Of a DNA stretch of 64,000 bases, positions 53,431 through 61,284 are shown one piece after another. The stretch is from an uncultured Clostridia bacterium (GTDB lineage: Bacteria > Bacillota > Clostridia > Lachnospirales > CAG-274), in NCBI GenBank assembly GCA_947630475.1, contig CANRHR010000004.1, positions 62,001-126,000 on the forward strand. The letters are read 5' to 3'. Made by a program: the position numbers and the translations under genes. The notes below the pieces were generated by a model. The model had not been told where the DNA came from. It made no database searches and saw only the letters and a list, made by a program, of their open reading frames with translations. The first letter of the stretch is position 1. The number at the start of each line of letters is the position of its first letter.

Positions 53431-56106
53431 ATGAATAAAGCTTATGCCCTTGCGGATAAAAGCGAGGAGCTTTACAACAATAAAAAAAATGTAAACAGAG
53501 GCTATAATTTTTTATTTAGATGTCTGGAGCTTTATTTTATCAATAATGATATTAAGATGCTGCAAAGAGGACTTATACGCTCAAGACAGATGCTTGATGA
53601 AAACAGACAGAGTATTTGCTTTGCCCTTTTCTGCTCGCTTTTTGAGATGGAAAGCGGATTTTATGAGCAGTCGCATAAAAGGCTTGATAAAGTAAAAAAG
53701 TATATTAAATACCTTAAAGCCAATGATACAGATAATTATTCGTTTTATTTTTATGTTAAGGTTATGACGGAGCTTTCACAAAATGGGCGCAGAAATTATT
53801 TTAAATACATTAAGTATCTTCAGGAATGTGATTGTGTATTAAGCAATATTTTTTTGGCGGATATTTATATTCGTATAAAATCTGATTACAGAAGGATAGG
53901 AGCGCTTTTAAAGTCTGTATATGAGAGCGGAAACAGAAGCAGGCTGTTTTTTATTGTTTTGTTTAAATTTTTTAGCTACAAAAATGAAAATAATCCGTTT
54001 AACGAGCTTTTAACTCCGCTTTTTAAATGGGGCTTGGCAAGAGAGCTGGATTTAAAGGAAATAGCCGAAGCCTGCGCCGATAAGATAAGTGTAGGTTTTT
54101 TCAGCCTTCAGATGTGTTTGAGGCTTTATAAAGCCTATTCGGGGCAAAAAATTTTAAGCGAAACGGTTAAGATGCTTATAAAAAATTATGATTATACAAA
54201 AAGCGCTTATCATATTTATAAAGAAGCTGTGGCAAGACAAATAGAAGCATCTCAGCTGATACCGTTTCTTGTAAAAACAAGTTTTAAGCTTGGCATAGAA
54301 GATATTGGAATTTATCCGATACAAAAATATCTTCACTCAGAGTATGCCCAAGAGGAGATAAAAGCTTTTGTTTATCATATTATTCTTAAAGACGCAAAGT
54401 ATGCGGTTCTTCTTGAAGAATATGAGAATGAAATAATAAGCTTTGGATTAAATGCATTCTCTATGGGCTACAGAGGAAGATATTATTTCAGTCTTTATAA
54501 ATTTATTACCGACAGGGCTGAAAAATATAAAATTTCAGACGGATTATGCAGTGAAATATTCAGAATACTTTACCCTTTTTCTTTTATATATGAGGTTGAA
54601 ACAGATAACAAAAAAGCGGCTTATATAAAAATAAAACATAAGGATATAAACAAAATGTCCGCTTACAGCCTTACAAACGGCAAAGCTCTTATAAGTGCGC
54701 TGAGCGATAATTTTACTTGTTATCTTTTGGATAAAGAAAATAAGGAGATTTTAACCGGAAATTTTGTATGTAAAAAACTGGTTCAAAACACAGATTTTAA
54801 TTTTTATTTTAAGCTTTATAAAAAAAATTATACAGATGAAAATATTATTCTGTTTCTTGCAAAAAATTTTCCCGCATATAATGAAAATGAGGCTGTGGAT
54901 ATTTTAAAGAGAGCTTACAAAATAAAAGGAATATCAAAAAGCCTTAAGGTAAAAACAGCGTTTAGGCTTGGCAGTATTTTTTATGCGGAAGATAAAAAAA
55001 ATGAAGCTATGGAATATTTTAAGGCGGTAGATCTTAATTATATAAGCGCATCGAACGCCGAAAGGCTTTTGTATATTTTTGCGGAAAATAATGAATTTCA
55101 GTCTGCCGTAAACGCTTTGATAAAAAAGCCCGCCCTTTTTGGAGAAAAGATATTGTTTTTTACAATTAAAAAAATTGCGCAGGATAAAAGCTTTAACGCA
55201 AGCATAAGCCCTTTTGCATATAAGCTGCTTATAAACGGAAAATATGACAAAAGCTTTGTAGAGGCTGTAAACGACGGCTACAACACTAGTATAGGCGGAT
55301 GGATGGCTTTAAGCCAAAGCCTTAATAAGCTTAAGCTCCCAAACAGAAGAATAGACGAAAGAATTTTAAAACTAAGCATTATAACAGGAGAGCTTGACGA
55401 AAAAACGGAAGATATTTTCAGAGCTTTTTATTATGCCGAGCCAAAAAGCGAAACCACTGCCGATTTTATTTATTTTTTATGCTATAAGGTTATTATAGAA
55501 AATAAGAAGCTTAGCACAGAAACGCTGAAAATTTTGGAAAGAGAATTTAAAAAAAGCAAAAATGCCGTAATTGCCGCCGCAGTTTCAAATATTTATATTA
55601 ATCAGGCGGTTACAACAGATAATTTTTATGATATAATAGAAGAAATAAAGGAAATTTTTGAGAAAAATGAAATAAGCTTTCCCAATTTTTCAAAAACTAA
55701 AGACAAAGCATTTCATAATTCGTATATAGATAAATACAAAGCCTTTTGCTACAGAGCCCCGGCCGGAAGAGAAATATATATATGCTACAAGAGAAATGAA
55801 AACGGCAGGCTTATAAAACGCAGAATGAAATATTTTAAATTTGGGCTTTATATTTTATGCCTAAGTGTTTTCAGCGGCGAAAAAATAGAATATTACTTCA
55901 GCGAGCAGCGTGAAAAAGGAAGTATTCAGACTGCGCCGGAAGTTTTTGTCAATTCCGATGAAAATTTTTATCCCGAATATGATGACGAATTTTTTAAAAT
56001 CAATTCTGCTTTTGTTAATCAGGGCATGGCAAAATATGACAGAGTAGAGGCGTTTATTTCAGAAAGAATTTTAAACGAAACGGATATAAAGGGCAGACTT
56101 TTATAA
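53431..56106 (+). CDS. Large helical-repeat (TPR-like) protein of the Hsp70 cluster, DUF5717-C-like
   Basis: An 891-residue protein, mainly alpha-helical, with pairs of short amphipathic helices like TPR/SEL1 solenoids (for example FRLGSIFYAEDKKNEAMEYFKAVD and NAERLLYIFAENNEFQSAVNAL). The C-terminal ~150 residues turn beta-rich (YKAFCYRAPAGREIYICYKR … EKIEYYFSEQ). No membrane helix. Start at 53431 (MNKAYALADKSEELY) with AGAGGTG upstream. With the preceding gene it totals about 1280 residues, the size I recall for single-gene DUF5717 homologues, so the pair may be a natural split. Likely a scaffold or substrate adaptor for the neighbouring Hsp70s; inference only. Confidence 0.85.
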   Translation: MNKAYALADKSEELYNNKKNVNRGYNFLFRCLELYFINNDIKMLQRGLIRSRQMLDENRQSICFALFCSLFEMESGFYEQSHKRLDKVKKYIKYLKANDTDNYSFYFYVKVMTELSQNGRRNYFKYIKYLQECDCVLSNIFLADIYIRIKSDYRRIGALLKSVYESGNRSRLFFIVLFKFFSYKNENNPFNELLTPLFKWGLARELDLKEIAEACADKISVGFFSLQMCLRLYKAYSGQKILSETVKMLIKNYDYTKSAYHIYKEAVARQIEASQLIPFLVKTSFKLGIEDIGIYPIQKYLHSEYAQEEIKAFVYHIILKDAKYAVLLEEYENEIISFGLNAFSMGYRGRYYFSLYKFITDRAEKYKISDGLCSEIFRILYPFSFIYEVETDNKKAAYIKIKHKDINKMSAYSLTNGKALISALSDNFTCYLLDKENKEILTGNFVCKKLVQNTDFNFYFKLYKKNYTDENIILFLAKNFPAYNENEAVDILKRAYKIKGISKSLKVKTAFRLGSIFYAEDKKNEAMEYFKAVDLNYISASNAERLLYIFAENNEFQSAVNALIKKPALFGEKILFFTIKKIAQDKSFNASISPFAYKLLINGKYDKSFVEAVNDGYNTSIGGWMALSQSLNKLKLPNRRIDERILKLSIITGELDEKTEDIFRAFYYAEPKSETTADFIYFLCYKVIIENKKLSTETLKILEREFKKSKNAVIAAAVSNIYINQAVTTDNFYDIIEEIKEIFEKNEISFPNFSKTKDKAFHNSYIDKYKAFCYRAPAGREIYICYKRNENGRLIKRRMKYFKFGLYILCLSVFSGEKIEYYFSEQREKGSIQTAPEVFVNSDENFYPEYDDEFFKINSAFVNQGMAKYDRVEAFISERILNETDIKGRLL

Positions 56107-56122
56107 AGTTGCTGAGCGTCAA

Positions 56123-56148
56123 AAAGCCGAAGCCATTCCGTCGGCTTT
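56123..56148 (+). terminator. Hairpin between the TPR-like gene and the first Hsp70 gene
   Basis: AAAGCCGA (56123-56130) pairs with TCGGCTTT (56141-56148) around a 10-nt loop. There is no T run afterwards, so it may attenuate, process or stabilise mRNA rather than terminate. Confidence 0.4.
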
Positions 56149-56221
56149 AGATTATTAAAAAATAATTATTTTACAGGTGAATTTATACCTAATTTTATAT
56201 TACCAAGGAGGATTTTCTGCA

Positions 56222-57898
56222 ATGGGTACATTAGGTCTTGATTTAGAAAGAGGTTTATTTTTGGGAATAGACTTTGGCACAACAAACAGTGTTGTAAGCA
56301 TATATAATTTTAAGGATGGTCAGGCACAGACCATTCCTATTGACGGAAGCAATATATTTCCTACAGCGATACAGTTTGAAACGGACCCGGAGGACGAAAA
56401 CAAGCTTTCAAGGGTTTTTGGAATACAGGCAAAGGAGGCTGCCGTAATATATCCTCAAAGCACAATACTTTCGATAAAAAGACTGCTTGGCTCTGATGAG
56501 GATATAGTTGTCGGCGTTGATGATAAGGAATATAAATTTAAACCGCAGCAGGTAGCGGGTGAAATTCTTTCTTATTTAAAGCAAAAGGCTGATGAATATG
56601 CTCAGCAGGAGCTTAATTTAAACGGAGAATTTTCGGGCTGTGTTATAACCGTACCCGCAAACTCAACAGATAAGCAAAAAAAGATGACCAAAGAAGCGGC
56701 TGTATTTGCAGGCTTCGATGAGCAGAATGTTTATCTGCGCCTTGAGCCTGCCGCCGCAGCAATAAGCTACGCAGTAAATGAGAGAAAGGATAAAAAGGTT
56801 TTGGTTTATGACTTTGGCGGAGGAACCTTTGATGCCTGTATACTTGAGATTAAAATGGATGAAAATGAGGAGCCTAATATTTCTATTTTAAGCACTTACG
56901 GCGACAATAATTTGGGCGGAAACGATGTTGATAAGCTTGTTGCCGATATGATTTACGAAGAATTTAAAAACCTTACAGATGAAGAAATAGATCTTTTTGA
57001 TGAAGATGCCGATGACGGGGTATCAAAAAGGCAAAAAAAGGTTGCCCTTGTAAGGCTTAATCAAGTAGCAAACCAAGCTAAGGAAAGGCTTTCAGCCGCA
57101 AAGAGCACAAAGGTTGTTTTGGCGCCGTTTATTCAGGAGCCTAAAATTGTAAATCTCAATATGGAGATTACAAGAGAAGCTTTTATGAATCATAAAAGAG
57201 TAAATAAGCTTGGCGACAGCGATGAAGTATTTGAAAAATTTGAAGGCAAAACCATATCCGATATGATAGATATTACCTTAAGCTGTATAGATAAATCTCT
57301 TGAGGCGGCAGGAATAAAGGCTGAAGATATTGACGAAGTATTTTTGGTTGGCGGAAGTTCATCTATTCCTATAATAAGCGAAAAAATAAGACAAAAATTT
57401 GGAAAAGATCCCTTTAAATCAAAAATAAGCCCTGCTTTAAGCATATCTCAAGGAGCGGCTCAGTACTGCAACATGATTATGACGCCTACCGTAAAAGGAC
57501 CGTCTATTCAAGAAAAAACTATCCATCCGCTTGGGCTTGAGATTGCGGGAAGAAGATTTATGGAAATAGTTTCAAGCGGTATGGATATACCTAAAGACGG
57601 GCTTAAAATAGAAGCGCAGGAGCCTCTTATAACAAATTTTGATAATGTTACAAGCATGGCTATCGTCGTTTATGAAAATACAGCGCCTGATGGCTCAAAA
57701 GAGGTTAAATTTGTAAATGCCGAAGGTATGAAAAGGCTTGCGGGAACTTCATTAAGAGGAATACCTCAGGCTGAGAGGGGTAAGGAAAAGGTTAAGGTTA
57801 TTTTTAATGTAGGTCAGGACAATATGCTTAAGGTTACGGCGCAGAGTATGTCAACAGACGGTGTTGTAACAGAGCTTAGCGTTGATGATTTGTATTGA
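56222..57898 (+). CDS. Hsp70-family ATPase (lidless), cluster member 1
   Basis: A 558-residue Hsp70. The ATPase domain is intact: phosphate-1 LGIDFGTTNS (about 14-23), SIKRLLG carrying the catalytic Lys, phosphate-2 VYDFGGGTFDA (about 195-205) and the adenosine motif LVGGSSSIP (about 375-383). An acidic insert (LFDEDADD) follows the NDNxLGGxD-type segment. The C-terminal beta substrate-binding part keeps SLRGIPQAERG and LKVTAQSMS, but the protein ends there, so the helical lid and an EEVD-like tail are missing. Start at 56222 after AAGGAGG. Shorter than DnaK (~610-640). Cytosolic chaperone-type ATPase; substrate unknown. Confidence 0.93.
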   Translation: MGTLGLDLERGLFLGIDFGTTNSVVSIYNFKDGQAQTIPIDGSNIFPTAIQFETDPEDENKLSRVFGIQAKEAAVIYPQSTILSIKRLLGSDEDIVVGVDDKEYKFKPQQVAGEILSYLKQKADEYAQQELNLNGEFSGCVITVPANSTDKQKKMTKEAAVFAGFDEQNVYLRLEPAAAAISYAVNERKDKKVLVYDFGGGTFDACILEIKMDENEEPNISILSTYGDNNLGGNDVDKLVADMIYEEFKNLTDEEIDLFDEDADDGVSKRQKKVALVRLNQVANQAKERLSAAKSTKVVLAPFIQEPKIVNLNMEITREAFMNHKRVNKLGDSDEVFEKFEGKTISDMIDITLSCIDKSLEAAGIKAEDIDEVFLVGGSSSIPIISEKIRQKFGKDPFKSKISPALSISQGAAQYCNMIMTPTVKGPSIQEKTIHPLGLEIAGRRFMEIVSSGMDIPKDGLKIEAQEPLITNFDNVTSMAIVVYENTAPDGSKEVKFVNAEGMKRLAGTSLRGIPQAERGKEKVKVIFNVGQDNMLKVTAQSMSTDGVVTELSVDDLY

Positions 57899-57976
57899 TA
57901 CGGATATTTCAGACTGTCAAAAGACTTATTTTTTCAATTTATATTGCCGTAATTAAAAATATGCAGGGGGAATAAT

Positions 57977-59734
57977 ATGCTGAAATCACCTGTAAAAATA
58001 GACGAGGGGTTTAAATATGAATATAGCTGTATTTTTGCCGAAGCTGAAAAAATAAAAATTAATTTTTTAAATGAGCAGAAAAAATATATAATCGATTCTT
58101 TGGAACAAATAAAGCGCTCTATTTTTGTAAAGCTCATAGAATGTGTAAAAAAGGATGATAGACTTCCTTCTTTTGATGAAAAAATTTATGATTATTATTA
58201 TGAGCTTATTATGCGGTATAAAAAGGCTGTCGCCATATATGACGGCAGCAGCTTCAAGCTTGTTTCAAAAGATGTTATAAGGCTTTTGGACGGACTTAAT
58301 TCTGTTTTAAAATCCAGAATAAGCCAATTTGAAGAAATTTACAGCGTTGTTGAATACAGATATGGCAAAGACAGTTTTTCAAACCCCGTTTACACCGAAA
58401 AACAGAGCATTGTCGAAAAATTTATAGCCAATATTGGAAAAGACCTTGATAATTTTGATTTTGATGATTTTGCCAAGGTCTGTTTGTGCTGTGATGATAT
58501 AAATAAAGAATTTAACGATAGGTTTTATGATAAAATCAATCTCTGCTTTAACGATAATCTTAAGAAGTGTATCGCTTTGTTAAACGACATAGAAAAAAGA
58601 GATGTCACTGCTTTTTATTTTGAAGCAATAAAAGAAGAAAATGAAATTTTAGGCTCTGTTATAAGGATTCAGGCTGATGCTCTGGAAAAGGCGCCTCAGA
58701 GCGCCTTTGAAGAAAGTCTGATACAAAGCATACTTTTTCAGTTGAGAGATGCTTACCAGCATATAAATAAACACGTTGATTCTGTGCTGGAAAAATTTTC
58801 TCATTTCGACAAAAAACCAAAATTTGAAAAGATTAAGCTTGATAAATTTGATATTGTTGGCGACAAAATATCACAAAAAAATATTTTTGATGAAAATATT
58901 AAGCCGTTAAGGGCGCAGTTTGCCGAAACGGTTTCAAATATACTTAAAAACATAAGCTCTGGCGGAAGCGAAACTTTTGAAGAAATAAAAAGCTCTTTTG
59001 AGAGATGTTTTATGCTTTGCGAAAGAATTAAAAAAATATTTACGGAAATAAATGCTTTTTATGACGATATCAGATTTGAGCTTGAAAAAAGCGAAGAAAA
59101 GGCTATTCTTTTGGGCATTTACGATACTGTTAAAATTAAGGTGGAAAGCCTTGATGAAGGGCTTAATTTTCTTAAGCTTGATGCAGAGGAAATATTAAAC
59201 GGCGCCAAAGATGGTTTTGAGCTTAATGAAAGAGAAAAAAAGAAAATTTCCGGCGATGTGTTTGATGATTTTATTTTAAACTCAAACGCAAAAGAGCTTG
59301 ATGAACAAACGATGACAAAACTAACAGAGCTTTTTAGTTGTAAGCTTAAAAGCAATAAAGCCGGCATTCTTGAAAAAGCGGATAAAAGAATTATGCTTTT
59401 TAAAAGAGAACAGCTTTTATTTGAAATAACCACATTTGAAGAAATTATGAATTATTCGATATCAAGACTAAGACAAAGCGAAAGCTTAAGCGTTAAAGAA
59501 TATGTGGCGGCGGTTGATTTTGCCGTTAAAAGCATAGACAACTGCCTTGAAGAATTTGGCATAAGCATTATAAGACCTGCCTCGCATCAGATGTTTAACG
59601 GAAAAGAACACGAAGTTTTGATGGCTGAAAAAAGCGTTGACTTCAGCAAAGGTGAAATAATAAGAGTTATGAACAGCGGCTTTAAGGAAAAAGACCGTGT
59701 CATTATAAGAGCCAATGTTATTGCGGCTAAATAG
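57977..59734 (+). CDS. Long helical protein with C-terminal GrpE-like domain
   Basis: A 585-residue protein. Residues 1-520 are predicted mostly helical with coiled-coil stretches. Residues ~528-585 read like the GrpE beta 'wing': GISIIRPASHQMFNGKEHEVLMAE, then KGEIIRVMNSGFKEKDRVIIRANVIAAK, paralleling GrpE's FDPxxHEAV and GYxxxDRVIRPAxVxV. GrpE uses this wing to pry ADP from Hsp70. I infer a dedicated nucleotide-exchange factor for the flanking Hsp70s. No membrane helix. AGGGGG precedes the ATG. It lies between the two intact Hsp70 genes and abuts the pseudo-Hsp70 gene. Confidence 0.82.
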   Translation: MLKSPVKIDEGFKYEYSCIFAEAEKIKINFLNEQKKYIIDSLEQIKRSIFVKLIECVKKDDRLPSFDEKIYDYYYELIMRYKKAVAIYDGSSFKLVSKDVIRLLDGLNSVLKSRISQFEEIYSVVEYRYGKDSFSNPVYTEKQSIVEKFIANIGKDLDNFDFDDFAKVCLCCDDINKEFNDRFYDKINLCFNDNLKKCIALLNDIEKRDVTAFYFEAIKEENEILGSVIRIQADALEKAPQSAFEESLIQSILFQLRDAYQHINKHVDSVLEKFSHFDKKPKFEKIKLDKFDIVGDKISQKNIFDENIKPLRAQFAETVSNILKNISSGGSETFEEIKSSFERCFMLCERIKKIFTEINAFYDDIRFELEKSEEKAILLGIYDTVKIKVESLDEGLNFLKLDAEEILNGAKDGFELNEREKKKISGDVFDDFILNSNAKELDEQTMTKLTELFSCKLKSNKAGILEKADKRIMLFKREQLLFEITTFEEIMNYSISRLRQSESLSVKEYVAAVDFAVKSIDNCLEEFGISIIRPASHQMFNGKEHEVLMAEKSVDFSKGEIIRVMNSGFKEKDRVIIRANVIAAK

Positions 59735-59743
59735 GTGATGGGT

Positions 59744-61231
59744 ATGAACCGATTGGATTTTAAAGACGGAGCTTTAACAGAGGAAAAATTTATTATAGGT
59801 GTTGATTTGGGAAATTCAAGGGCAGCTGTTGCCTATTACGATATAAATACTAAAAAGCCGACTGTTTTTGATGTGAGCGGAGGATATTCCAAGGCAAGCG
59901 TTCCGGTTGCGGTTGAATATATTCCGGAAAATGACGAGTGGATATTTGGAGAATATGCAGTGTTAAATCGTCCTGTCGGCGGAGAGGTTATATTCGAAGA
60001 TATAATCGAAAATATGGGCGAGGGAAAGCTTTATCAAATCGGCAGCAAAACTGTCAGCCTTTGTTATGTTTTAAGCTTGTTTTTAAAAGAGCTTATAGGC
60101 TCTGTAAAAAACATAAATCCAAAGGCACAGATTTGCGCCGTTTATGTTTCGGCTCCGCCTTATATGACTCAGAAAGCAAAAGATGAAATAAAAAAAGCCT
60201 TTTTTATGGCAGGATATGAAAATAGCTTTATGGGCTTTGCGGACGAAAGAGAGTGCGTTATAAGCCAATATTTTGAAAGTGAACATAGGCAAAATAGACT
60301 TTTGCTTTTGGATTATGGCGAAAGAAGCATCAGAGGTAATCTTTTTTCTTTTAAAGAAGAAAATGACAAAATTATTGCCGAATGTGATTTAAGTCTTTTT
60401 GATAAAAAGGGCGGTACAAGAGAAATTTATGCAAAGCTTGCAAATCTGTTTGAAAGCTATTATATTGAAAACAATGAAAAAAGCTTTCTTACAGAATATG
60501 AAAAAAAAGAAATGTCAATATTTGCATATGAACATAACGATTTGTTTTTAAACAGATACAACAAATCCGGAATAAAATTATATTATAATTTTTGTTGTCC
60601 TCCTTTTAAAAAGGTAGTTTCAAAGGCGGAAATGGACAGCTTTGTTAAACCCTTTGAGCTTAGGCTCAAACGTTTTTTAAAAACATTCCAAAATGAAGAC
60701 TGTGATATCCTTGCCTTCGGGGGAGGATTTGAACAGCTTTGGGCAAAAAGCGCCGCCCGCGAAACCCTTGGGGATTATAATGCCGTGGGAGCAGCCGCCT
60801 GTATAATTGCCTGCGGAGCCTGCATAATTGCCTGCCGTGAGCTTGGCATTGTAAAGGGCTTAAAAATCGAAATTTACGATAAGCAGCAGATAAAAGAAGA
60901 AATAGGCATTATTGTCGGAGAAGATAAATTTATTTCTCTTTGTGAAAAAAACACATTTTGGTGGCAGGAGCAAAAAAAGAAATATTTTATTATTGATGAC
61001 TCCGGTGATGAAGATTATAGGCTTGAAATTTTTAAAAATACAAAATCAGGTCTTGTAAGAGTTTCTGTCCTCAATTTGGACGGGCTTAGAAAAAACGGCA
61101 AAAAAACCGTAAGGCTTGCCATGCAGATTATATATGAAAGCTGTGAGAAAGCTAAAATACAGATAAAGGATATCGGTTTTGGCGAAATCGAAAAAAGCAC
61201 AGGCTTTGATAAAAGCTTTGCTATACCTTGA
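59744..61231 (+). CDS. Degenerate Hsp70-like protein (predicted inactive), cluster member 2
   Basis: A 495-residue Hsp70/actin-fold relative. The phosphate-1 loop reads IGVDLGNSRAAVAYYD (TTNS lost), phosphate-2 is LLDYGERSIRGNL instead of DFGGGTFD, and the adenosine motif is AFGGGFEQL, so ATP hydrolysis is doubtful. The beta substrate-binding-like end (VSVLNLDGLRKNGKKTVRLAM … IKDIGFGEIEKSTGF) aligns with that of the next gene. A 7-residue tandem duplication (ACIIACG/ACIIACR) sits near residue 355. Start at 59744, 6 nt after AGGTG, only 9 nt from the GrpE-like gene. Probably a structural or regulatory partner of the active Hsp70s. Confidence 0.86.
   Translation: MNRLDFKDGALTEEKFIIGVDLGNSRAAVAYYDINTKKPTVFDVSGGYSKASVPVAVEYIPENDEWIFGEYAVLNRPVGGEVIFEDIIENMGEGKLYQIGSKTVSLCYVLSLFLKELIGSVKNINPKAQICAVYVSAPPYMTQKAKDEIKKAFFMAGYENSFMGFADERECVISQYFESEHRQNRLLLLDYGERSIRGNLFSFKEENDKIIAECDLSLFDKKGGTREIYAKLANLFESYYIENNEKSFLTEYEKKEMSIFAYEHNDLFLNRYNKSGIKLYYNFCCPPFKKVVSKAEMDSFVKPFELRLKRFLKTFQNEDCDILAFGGGFEQLWAKSAARETLGDYNAVGAAACIIACGACIIACRELGIVKGLKIEIYDKQQIKEEIGIIVGEDKFISLCEKNTFWWQEQKKKYFIIDDSGDEDYRLEIFKNTKSGLVRVSVLNLDGLRKNGKKTVRLAMQIIYESCEKAKIQIKDIGFGEIEKSTGFDKSFAIP
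60797..60835 (+). repeat. In-frame 21-bp tandem duplication within the pseudo-Hsp70 gene
   Basis: Nearly identical 18-mers (GCCTGYATAATTGCCTGC) at 60797-60814 and 60818-60835, spaced 21 bp, differ at one base. They duplicate seven codons encoding Ala-Cys-Ile-Ile-Ala-Cys. Confidence 0.85.
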
Positions 61232-61284
61232 ATGTTTTGTAAATTAGGGCTATCTTTTATGTGATAAAAAAAGCAGGTGAAAAA

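Noticed and set aside
52182-56106. Sequencing frameshift splitting one large gene
   Set aside because: The first gene ends in a clean stop, 73 nt of non-coding DNA follows, and the second has its own ribosome site and start. A real split is more likely than an error.
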